Shown piece by piece: positions 1 through 5,354 of a stretch of DNA of 6,001 bases. Made by a program: the position numbers and the translations under genes. Under the pieces are notes generated by a model. It saw nothing but the letters and a program-made list of their open reading frames with translations, had not been told where the DNA came from and ran no database searches. The stretch is from Archangium sp. (GTDB lineage Bacteria; Myxococcota; Myxococcia; Myxococcales; Myxococcaceae), in contig JAEUJT010000353.1 of NCBI GenBank assembly GCA_016793525.1, forward strand, positions 1-6,001, read 5' to 3'. Each line of letters begins with the position of its first letter. Within the stretch, counting starts at the first letter, position 1.

Positions 1-11
1 ACGCCTCGCCG

Positions 12-659
12 TCATTGTGAATCGGAGTGTGGGGCCGTTTCTGTCACCCCGCCATCGGTCGACTGGCCGCGGCGCCCAGGTCGAGCCGCGTCGGCGCCCG
101 CAGGCCACCCGTTCACCGTCAACCGCCCGTTTTCCCAACGGAATTCAACCGAATTGGCCTGGCTGAAGCGTTCGTCAGCGGCCGAATACCGGCTCGACAG
201 GAAGTGCACGACCTGGTTTTCGGAGCCCACCCAGCGGCGACTCCGGTCTGGCTTCGAGGCGTCGTACCGGCCGTCGACCAGCACGTCGGTCTCGGCCAGC
301 AATTCGTGTATACCGGGCACCACACCTCGGCGTGTGTGTAATTCTGCCAACGTGTACCCAGAATAGACCATCACCGACAGGCCAGCGGAGCGCACCCGCG
401 CGGCGACCTCGGCCAGCCCGGCGGCTTGCTCGAACGGCTCTCCGCCGAGGAACGAGACGCCCTCGAGCGCGGGTACGGCCAACACCCGCCGCGCCAGCGC
501 CTCGGCTGACACAACCTCGCCGCCCGCGCCGTGCACGAACATCTCGGGGTTGCAGCAGCCGGGACACCGCAGCGAGCACCCTTGCACCCACACCGCGAAG
601 CGCCGCCCCGGGCCCTCGGCCTCGGTGTCGGGCACCACCTGCGCGAGGCGAAGTTCCAC
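12..659 (-). CDS. NrdG-like radical SAM protein (4Fe-4S, activating-enzyme type)
   Basis: This 215-residue protein has the radical SAM cluster motif C28-x3-C32-x2-C35 inside the stretch WVQGCSLRCPGCCNPEMF, with an extra Cys at 36. The SAM-binding GGEP motif is at 72-75, and a DVLVDGRYD stretch near 125-133 resembles the ADLIDGPY segment of anaerobic ribonucleotide reductase activases (NrdG). The C-terminal GSENQVVHFLSSRY and VEFRWENGRLTVNGWP segments recall small stand-alone NrdG-like proteins. The family reductively cleaves S-adenosylmethionine at a 4Fe-4S cluster in the cytoplasm, often to activate a partner enzyme. No NrdD or other glycyl-radical partner is in the window, so the substrate is unknown. 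The GTG start at 659 is preferred because it begins right at the family N-terminus (MELRLAQVV), 19 nt after the upstream stop. An ATG at 728 would add 23 Trp/Pro/Arg-rich residues and overlap the upstream gene by 50 nt. The last 25 or so residues look like an unstructured tail. Family assignment is confident; role is not. Confidence 0.88.
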   Translation of the reverse strand: MELRLAQVVPDTEAEGPGRRFAVWVQGCSLRCPGCCNPEMFVHGAGGEVVSAEALARRVLAVPALEGVSFLGGEPFEQAAGLAEVAARVRSAGLSVMVYSGYTLAELHTRRGVVPGIHELLAETDVLVDGRYDASKPDRSRRWVGSENQVVHFLSSRYSAADERFSQANSVEFRWENGRLTVNGWPAGADAARPGRRGQSTDGGVTETAPHSDSQ

Positions 660-678
660 GACGTCGAGCTCGCCGGCG

Positions 679-1173
679 CTAGGCCGGCCCCACCAGCCAG
701 GTCGCCGTGGCGCGGGCCACCACGTCACCGGCCTCGTTCTTCAAATCGGCGGTCACCTGGTACTCGCGGCGCTCGTTGGAGTCGGGCACACCGCACGTAC
801 ACTCTGCGGTGATGGGGCCGCGGGCCTTCTTCAGGTACTCCATGCTCAGCTTGGTGATGATGGAGCGGCTGCCGTCGGGCACAGACACCAGCATCGCCGT
901 ACCCGTCGCGACCTCGCCCAGGGTCATCAGCGCGATGGCGTGGACCGAGCTGAGGTGGTTGCGCACCCGCCGGCGGTCGGCCATGCGCACCTTGGCGTAG
1001 CCGGGCTCCAGCGCCAGAATCTCGGGGCGAATCGTGCCGGTGTAGGGCGCCATCTGCCCGATGATGCGGCCCATGAGCACGCCGCCCGCGGGCATGCCCT
1101 TGAGGTACCCCCACATCGAGCGAAGCGTGTTGGCCGAGGCCAGGTTCTTGAACTGGGTGAGCAAGGTCGTCAT
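679..1173 (-). CDS. DUF4442 / PaaI-like hotdog-fold thioesterase-like protein
   Basis: This 164-residue protein has the size and shape of a single hotdog domain. The segment RRRVRNHLSSVHAIALMTLGEVATG (about 67-91) matches the central hotdog helix of DUF4442/YiiD_C-type and PaaI-like proteins: N72-H73, then H78-A79, with E87 on the helix as a candidate catalytic acid. Later strands, SIITKLSMEYLKKARGPITAEC and a closing VVARATATWLVG, also fit the fold. The family generally hydrolyses acyl-CoA thioesters in the cytoplasm; the substrate here cannot be read from sequence. The ATG at 1173 is chosen because the homologous region begins there. The same frame stays open to 1419, but that extension is basic, low in conservation-like features and antisense to the divergent lipoprotein gene. 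The ATG lacks a good ribosome binding site (only GGGGA abutting it), and its ATG overlaps the stop of an 18-codon leader ORF, so coupled translation is possible. It is probably co-transcribed with the radical SAM gene 19 nt downstream. Confidence 0.85.
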   Translation of the reverse strand: MTTLLTQFKNLASANTLRSMWGYLKGMPAGGVLMGRIIGQMAPYTGTIRPEILALEPGYAKVRMADRRRVRNHLSSVHAIALMTLGEVATGTAMLVSVPDGSRSIITKLSMEYLKKARGPITAECTCGVPDSNERREYQVTADLKNEAGDVVARATATWLVGPA

Positions 1174-1226
1174 TCCCCGTATGTAAGCACGTTCGGGCGC
1201 TTGCGCCGCGCCGCTTCGGGGTACAT
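1170..1226 (-). CDS. Possible 18-aa leader peptide ORF upstream of the thioesterase gene
   Basis: A short open frame, MYPEAARRKRPNVLTYGE, begins with ATG at 1226 and ends with TGA at 1172-1170. Its stop overlaps the thioesterase ATG as ATGA. It is preceded by AAGGAG with 4 nt spacing, a far better ribosome site than any seen before the thioesterase start. It could deliver ribosomes to the thioesterase by stop-start coupling. The peptide is basic (RRKR) and matches nothing I recognise. It may also be chance in GC-rich DNA, since a single 18-codon frame is weak evidence by itself. Confidence 0.35.
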   Translation of the reverse strand: MYPEAARRKRPNVLTYGE

Positions 1227-1230
1227 AGCG

Positions 1231-1236
1231 CTCCTT
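1231..1236 (-). promoter_or_regulatory. Shine-Dalgarno site AAGGAG (leftward)
   Basis: On the minus strand the bases read AAGGAG, four nucleotides before the ATG at 1226. This is the best ribosome binding site on the leftward side of the gap and supports translation of the short leader ORF. It lies 58 nt from the thioesterase ATG, too far to serve that start directly. Confidence 0.4.
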
Positions 1237-1244
1237 CGACCGAT

Positions 1245-1250
1245 GGGAGG
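1245..1250 (+). promoter_or_regulatory. Shine-Dalgarno-like GGGAGG (rightward), alternative start of the VWA gene
   Basis: GGGAGG lies 8 nt before an ATG at 1259 that is in frame with the VWA lipoprotein. If used, the protein gains 22 residues (MATEREMVRPLRVIGRSPRR then NA) ahead of the lipoprotein signal peptide. The site is good by sequence, but using it would leave only 32 nt between divergent reading frames. It may instead be fortuitous, with translation starting at 1325. Confidence 0.4.
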
Positions 1251-1324
1251 CTTGCCGAATGGCCACTGAGCGAGAGATGGTGCGACCACTGCGGGTGATC
1301 GGCCGCTCACCCCGTCGGAACGCC

Positions 1325-2431
1325 ATGATCCTCCGCTCGTCGTTGCTGTGCCTGGCCCTCGCCGCGTGTGGCGGCCCTCGCCTGACCGCCACCCTGCCCC
1401 CCGACGTACGCGTCGACACCTACGCCCAGCAGTCGGCGTCGAAAATCGACGTGTTGTGGGTGGTCGACAACTCCGGCTCGATGGCGCCGCGCCAAGAAAA
1501 CCTGGCCCGCAACTTTCAGTCGTTCATCACCGAGTTCACGCGCAATGCGGTCGACTTTCGCATCGCGGTGACCACCACCGACATCTTCAAAGAAGCGGGC
1601 GCCTTCGTCGGCAACCCGAAGGTCATCACGTCGCAGACGCCCAACCTCACCGCCGCCTTCGCCGCCAACGTGCGGGTGGGCATCACCGGCGCGCCGTACG
1701 AGGTGGGCATGGAGGCCGCGCGCCTGGCGCTGGAGAACGTGAAGACCCAGAACGACACCGCGGTGACGGCGTGCAAACGCGCGTGCAAGACGAACGTGCC
1801 GAGCTGCCCGGCCGACTGCGAGACGAAGACGAGCTTCTCGTTTTTGCGGCCCGACGCGTACCTCTACATCGTGTTCGTGTCTGACGAAGACGACAAGTCG
1901 TCGCAAGACACGCGCTTCTTCTACCGGTACTTCGAGACGGTGAAGGGCGTGGGCAACGACGGCATGGTGGCGACGGCGGCCATCATGGGCGACGTGCCCG
2001 AGAACACCTGCGGCGCCGCGCCGGGGCTCAAATACAAGGCGCTGTCCGACCTGACCGGCGGCGAGGTCGGCAGTCTCTGCGACGAGAACTTCTCGGCGAC
2101 GCTGAAGAAGCTGGCGAGCAACGCGGTGGGGCTCAAGCGCAAGTTCGCGCTGCAAGAGAAGCCCAACGTGCAGACCATTCAGGTCTTCGTGCGTTACCCC
2201 TGCACCGTGGCGGCCGACGTGACGGCGGCGTGCGCGTCCATCGACCGAGCGGCGTGCACCGACGCCCCTCAAGAGGGCGCGGCGCTGGTGTGTACGGCGC
2301 GGCAGGGCGGCACCGACGGCTGGAGCTACGAGGCCGCGAGCAACGTCGTCTTCTTCGCGGGTGACTCGGTGCCGGGCCTCAACGGGCAGGTCGAGCTGCA
2401 GTACTACGAAGAGGGCAAGGGCCCGCTATGA
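1325..2431 (+). CDS. VWA-domain lipoprotein
   Basis: This 368-residue protein starts with a short lipoprotein signal peptide ending in L-A-A-C15, so it should be lipidated at Cys15 and anchored in the envelope. A von Willebrand factor A domain follows: KIDVLWVVDNSGSM (40-53) carries the MIDAS motif D48-x-S50-x-S52, a Thr such as T121 may supply the second metal-binding loop, and YIVFVSDEDDKS (181-192) supplies the third-loop acidic residues around D187. VWA domains bind protein or matrix ligands through a divalent metal. A four-cysteine cluster (C150, C154, C161, C165) is inserted within the domain, and further cysteines (C229, C252, C293, C303, C311, C323) suggest a disulfide-stabilised exported fold. 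It is first in a four-gene lipoprotein operon and ends in an ATGA overlap with the next gene. The start at 1325 gives a normal lipoprotein signal. An in-frame ATG at 1259 has a better ribosome site (GGGAGG) and would add a 22-residue Arg-rich extension. Ligand unknown. Confidence 0.9.
   Translation: MILRSSLLCLALAACGGPRLTATLPPDVRVDTYAQQSASKIDVLWVVDNSGSMAPRQENLARNFQSFITEFTRNAVDFRIAVTTTDIFKEAGAFVGNPKVITSQTPNLTAAFAANVRVGITGAPYEVGMEAARLALENVKTQNDTAVTACKRACKTNVPSCPADCETKTSFSFLRPDAYLYIVFVSDEDDKSSQDTRFFYRYFETVKGVGNDGMVATAAIMGDVPENTCGAAPGLKYKALSDLTGGEVGSLCDENFSATLKKLASNAVGLKRKFALQEKPNVQTIQVFVRYPCTVAADVTAACASIDRAACTDAPQEGAALVCTARQGGTDGWSYEAASNVVFFAGDSVPGLNGQVELQYYEEGKGPL
2417..2421 (+). promoter_or_regulatory. 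Ribosome binding site AAGGG for the ASH/PKD lipoprotein gene
   Basis: AAGGG lies inside the last codons of the VWA gene, 6 nt before the ATG at 2428. It supports the ATGA-overlap start and suggests both fresh initiation and coupling. Confidence 0.5.
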
Positions 2432-3876
2432 CGCGTTTCCTCGCAGCGCTCGCGCTCGGCGTCTTCATCGCGGGCTGCCGGCCCGACGGCATCAGCCGCG
2501 CGCTCCCGGAGCTCGAGCCTCTCGACTCGCCGGTCGACTTCGGCGAGCTGCCGGTGCTGAACGAGAAGACGATGGAGGTGCGCGTCGCCAACGCGGGCCG
2601 CGCGCCGCTGACGCTCTTCTCGGTCACGCTGGGCACCGACGACGGCATCTTCCGCCTCGTCACCGCGCCCGAGGGGCTTCAGCCCGGCGGCACCGACGTC
2701 ATCACCGTGGCCTTCAAGCCCACCGCGCAGCAGGCCTACACCTCGACCCTGGTGGTGGAGTCTGACGACGCCGACTCTCCGCGGGTCGAGGTGGAGCTGA
2801 AGGGCGCTGGATCGACCGTGGGGCGGGTCGAGGTGATGCCCACCTCGCTCGACTTCAGTCGGGTACCGGAGTGTGCGGGCGCGGTGCAGCAGCTCACCAT
2901 TCTCTCCACCGGCACGGCCGACTTGCTGATCACCGACATCGCCTTCGAAGAAGGCACGCACCCGGGGTATGGCTTCGTTGGGTCTACCCGCACGCCGGCG
3001 ACGGTGAAGCCGATGGGCGCCAATGGGCTGACCGGCCAGCTGCAGCTCACGGTGCGGCTCACCGTGCCCCCCGGGGCTGAAGGCACGCTCGCGGGCGCGA
3101 TTCTCCTCAGCACGACAGATCCGGATCACCAAGTGGTGCGAGTGCCGCTGACCGCGACGGTGAACCGCGCGCCGGTGGCCGTCATCGGCATGTTCGGCAA
3201 CGGCGCGCCCGGCGCGGTGGTGACGCTCGACGGCACCGGCTCGAGCGACCCCGACGGTGACGTGCCGCTGACCTACAAGTGGGCGTTGCGCTCGAAGCCG
3301 CTCGCCAGCACCACGGCCATCGCGGTGCCGACTGACGTCACCACGTCGATGCAGTTGGATCCACAGCTCCCCGGCGCCTACGAAGTGCAGCTCGACGTCA
3401 CCGACGCTGAAGGCGTGAAGTCGTGCCAGCCCGCGCGCTCGACGGTGGTGGCTGCGCCGGCGCAGAAGCTGCTCATCGAGCTCTTCTGGGACAACCCGCG
3501 CACCGACCTCGACCTGCACGTGCTGAAAAACGGAGACGCCTCGCTCTTCAGCAGCCCGGGCGACTGCTTCTTCCAGAACCGCGCGCCGCGCTGGGGCCCG
3601 ACCACCGCCGACGACCCCGAGCTCGTGCGCGACGCGCTCACCGGCTACGGCCCCGAGCTGTTCGGGTACCGCAACCCCATCGACTCGACGTACCGGGTGG
3701 TGGTGGTGTTTCAGAACGACCTGCTCGCGGCGGCTCCCGCCAGCACCGCCACCGTGCGCGTGTACCACTTCGGCGTCTTGAAGGCCGAGCTGTCGCGGGC
3801 GATGCAAGCCAAAGACGAAATCTGGGAAGTGGCCGACGTGACCTGGCCCTCGGGCGTCGTGACGGTGCGCCCATGA
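2428..3876 (+). CDS. Multidomain lipoprotein: two ASH/DUF1573-like domains, PKD, YfaP/DUF2135-like C-terminus
   Basis: This 482-residue protein has a signal peptide MTRFLAALALGVFIAGC with lipobox I-A-G-C17. Residues about 34-127 form a first ASPM-SPD2-Hydin (ASH, 'choice-of-anchor D') immunoglobulin-like module: VDFGELPVLNEKTMEVRVAN opens it and FKPTAQQAYTSTLVVESDD closes it. Residues about 134-246 form a second, opening with VMPTSLDFSRVPECAGAVQQ. A PKD domain follows (about 248-343) with the hallmark DGTGSSDPDGDVPLTYKW and a closing YEVQLDVTDAEGV. The C-terminal part (about 345-482) opens with LIELFWDNPRTDLDLHVLKNG; the T-D-L-D-L-H-V motif recalls YfaP/DUF2135-type beta domains. All parts are non-enzymatic beta-sandwich types used for binding or spacing on cell surfaces. 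Both ends use 4-nt ATGA overlaps with the neighbouring genes. The first three domain calls are firm by motif; the C-terminal assignment is tentative. Confidence 0.9.
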   Translation: MTRFLAALALGVFIAGCRPDGISRALPELEPLDSPVDFGELPVLNEKTMEVRVANAGRAPLTLFSVTLGTDDGIFRLVTAPEGLQPGGTDVITVAFKPTAQQAYTSTLVVESDDADSPRVEVELKGAGSTVGRVEVMPTSLDFSRVPECAGAVQQLTILSTGTADLLITDIAFEEGTHPGYGFVGSTRTPATVKPMGANGLTGQLQLTVRLTVPPGAEGTLAGAILLSTTDPDHQVVRVPLTATVNRAPVAVIGMFGNGAPGAVVTLDGTGSSDPDGDVPLTYKWALRSKPLASTTAIAVPTDVTTSMQLDPQLPGAYEVQLDVTDAEGVKSCQPARSTVVAAPAQKLLIELFWDNPRTDLDLHVLKNGDASLFSSPGDCFFQNRAPRWGPTTADDPELVRDALTGYGPELFGYRNPIDSTYRVVVVFQNDLLAAAPASTATVRVYHFGVLKAELSRAMQAKDEIWEVADVTWPSGVVTVRP

Positions 3877-5354
3877 GCGGGCCCATGCGCGTCACCGCGC
3901 TCCTCGGGCTGCTGCTCGTGACCGCCGGATGCCCGGTGAAACCGCCCATCACCGTCCCGGACGGCGGAGGGGTCATCGGTGGAGTCACGTCTCCGTGCAC
4001 GACGCGCAGCGACTGCGCTTCAGGGCTCGTCTGTACGAACGCGTTCTGCCAGTCGTGCAGCTCCTCCGGGCAATGCACGGTGAAAGAGACGTGCGACGTC
4101 GACACCCGCCGCTGCGCGCTGCGCGAAGGCTGGGGCTCGGCGTGCGCGCTGAACGAAGACTGCTCCGCGGGGAGCTGGTGCAAGCAGGGCCTCTGCCTCG
4201 ACCGCAGTGAGGTCTCGCTCTGCCCCTCGGGCCTGAAGACCGAATGCCCACAAGGCGAGCGCTGCAACACGGTCACCACGGTGTGTGAAGAAGACGTGGG
4301 GTGCTCGACGAACGACGACTGCTCGGGCGGAGAGGTGTGCAACACCGGCAGCCGTGCCTGCGTGCCCCGCTGCACCGTCGACACCCAGGCCACCGTGTGC
4401 GCCGGCGGAGAGCGCTGCGTCAGCGAGCGCTGCGTCCAGTGCAGCCAGGCCACTGACTGCGCCGCTGGGTTGGTGTGCGACGCCGCGGGCCGGTGCACCG
4501 CGGGCAACCGCTGCTACTCCGACCGCGACTGCTCGGTGCCGCTGGTGTGCTTCATTCAGACGGGCGCGTGCCTGGCCAAGCCGCCGCCGTGCATCTCCAA
4601 CGACAACTGCGGCGCCGACGAGCGCTGCGAGGTGAACAGCGGCCGATGCGTGCCGCGCGCCTGCCAGCCCGACCGCTACGAGCCGAACAACGACGACACC
4701 AAGGCCTTCGCGGTGGCTCCCGGCTCGTTCACCGGGCTGACGCTCTGCACGGCCGACGTCGACTGGTATTCGGTGCGGCTCTCGCGCGGAGACCAGCTCG
4801 GGGTGAACCTCGACGCCGACCCGTTCAGCGAAAACGCGTTCTCTACCGTCATCAAAGACACCTCGGGGCGTACGCTGGCCGCGGGGCGCTTGCTGGTCAG
4901 CTACGTGGCGCCGGCCACCGCGACGTACTTTGTGGTCATCAGCAGCACCGACGCGTTTCAAAAGTACGACGTCACCTTCCTCCAGTCGCGCGGCACGCCG
5001 TGCGACGACGACGCCAACGAGCCAAACGACCTCGCGGCCCAGGCGACGGGCCTGAACACCGCGACCAACCTCGACGGCTCCATCTGCCCGCAAGACGCCG
5101 ACTGGTTCCGCGCGGTGGTGCCGGCGGCCAAGGGGCTGCGCGTCTCGCTGCAGAACTACCTCAGCAGCGCGGGCTTGCTCCGGCTGTGCATCTTCACCGC
5201 CGACGGCGCGTCGCAGCTCGCCTGCACCGACGACCTCGACCCCGTCCTCACCCTCCCCAGCAGCACCGCGGCAGGCCGGCCGCTGGCCATTCGCGTCGAC
5301 GGCAGCGCCGACCGAATCGCCAACCAGTACACCTTAAACGTGGAGTTCCCATGA
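3873..5354 (+). CDS. Cys-rich repeat lipoprotein with two C-terminal PPC-like domains
   Basis: This 493-residue protein has a signal peptide ending V-T-A-G-C20 and a short Pro/Gly linker. Residues 42-259 then hold nine consecutive four-cysteine units, mostly C-x5-C-x5-C-x4-6-C, with phrases such as CSTNDDCSGGEVCNTGSRAC. Such units occur in secreted myxobacterial proteins and resemble Dickkopf/EGF-like disulfide modules. Two PPC-like (bacterial pre-peptidase C-terminal) domains follow: about 264-370 (DRYEPNNDD, then ADVDWYSVRLSRGDQLGVNL) and about 377-493 (ANEPND, then QDADWFRAVVPAAKGLRVSL). PPC domains normally accompany secreted proteases, but no protease is present here, so a binding or structural role on the envelope is likely. 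The ATG at 3873 overlaps the previous stop (ATGA) but has a weak ribosome site; an ATG at 3885 would give a signal beginning MRVTALLGLL and is equally plausible. The same frame is open back to 3423, but that part is antigenic noise inside the preceding gene and lacks a signal peptide. It ends in an ATGA overlap with the next gene. Confidence 0.9.
   Translation: MSGPMRVTALLGLLLVTAGCPVKPPITVPDGGGVIGGVTSPCTTRSDCASGLVCTNAFCQSCSSSGQCTVKETCDVDTRRCALREGWGSACALNEDCSAGSWCKQGLCLDRSEVSLCPSGLKTECPQGERCNTVTTVCEEDVGCSTNDDCSGGEVCNTGSRACVPRCTVDTQATVCAGGERCVSERCVQCSQATDCAAGLVCDAAGRCTAGNRCYSDRDCSVPLVCFIQTGACLAKPPPCISNDNCGADERCEVNSGRCVPRACQPDRYEPNNDDTKAFAVAPGSFTGLTLCTADVDWYSVRLSRGDQLGVNLDADPFSENAFSTVIKDTSGRTLAAGRLLVSYVAPATATYFVVISSTDAFQKYDVTFLQSRGTPCDDDANEPNDLAAQATGLNTATNLDGSICPQDADWFRAVVPAAKGLRVSLQNYLSSAGLLRLCIFTADGASQLACTDDLDPVLTLPSSTAAGRPLAIRVDGSADRIANQYTLNVEFP
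3996..4649 (+). repeat. Nine-unit four-cysteine protein repeat array (in-gene)
   Basis: Within the Cys-rich lipoprotein, 36 cysteines fall into nine groups of four starting at residues 42, 62, 91, 117, 144, 167, 190, 214 and 240. In seven units the first two gaps are exactly five residues each. Units four and six have a longer first gap (7 and 8). The last gap is 4 to 6. Recurrent text is 'DC..G..C'. The repeats are degenerate at DNA level, so they are an old protein-level array rather than a recent tandem duplication. Confidence 0.85.
5342..5345 (+). promoter_or_regulatory. Ribosome binding site GGAG for the IPT/TIG lipoprotein gene
   Basis: GGAG lies in the last codons of the Cys-rich gene (GTG GAG TTC CCA TGA), 5 nt before the ATG at 5351. 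It is the clearest internal ribosome site of the operon and fixes the start of the last gene. Confidence 0.55.

Larger units (their letters stand above)
1174..1324. promoter_or_regulatory. Divergent intergenic region, expected to hold both promoters
   Basis: This gap of about 150 bp separates the leftward thioesterase/radical SAM operon from the rightward lipoprotein operon, so both promoters should be in or near it. It contains two opposed ribosome-site-like motifs and the leader ORF. TACATA at 1222-1227 on the plus strand and TACATA at 1185-1180 on the minus strand resemble weak -10 elements, but neither has a convincing -35 partner at 16-18 nt. No operator palindrome or riboswitch is evident. 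The promoter role rests on gene layout, not on a recognised motif. Confidence 0.4.

Noticed and set aside
1..11. Possible terminator after the radical SAM gene
   Set aside because: Only 11 bases remain after the stop; no hairpin or T-run can be judged.
100..370. Slightly more A/T-rich 3' half of the radical SAM gene as a sign of transfer
   Set aside because: The shift is mild, the protein family motifs continue through it, and no repeat or mobile element borders it.
1201..1227. TTGCGC plus TACATA as a rightward sigma-70 promoter
   Set aside because: Spacing is 15 nt and both hexamers match poorly, so it is noted only as a weak possibility within the divergent gap.
550..1269. A 239-codon plus-strand open frame opposite the radical SAM and thioesterase genes
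   Set aside because: It is rich in His, Arg, Ala and Gly, has no domain or signal, and lies antisense to two genes with clear family motifs; typical of GC-rich shadow frames.
1174..1419. 82-residue N-terminal extension of the thioesterase frame
   Set aside because: Basic, motif-free, and antisense to the first lipoprotein gene; the hotdog domain begins after the ATG at 1173.
2404..3807. A 467-codon minus-strand open frame opposite the ASH/PKD lipoprotein gene
   Set aside because: Composition is Arg/His/Gly/Val repetitive with no recognisable motif, while the opposite strand encodes firm domains and a lipobox.
3423..3872. Upstream extension of the Cys-rich lipoprotein frame
   Set aside because: It overlaps the ASH/PKD gene in another frame, is Arg/Ala/Pro-rich and would bury the signal peptide; the ATG at 3873 with an ATGA overlap fits better.
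4020..5093. A 357-codon minus-strand open frame opposite the Cys-rich/PPC gene
   Set aside because: Low-complexity Ala/Val/Arg/Gly translation without motifs, antisense to a regular cysteine array.
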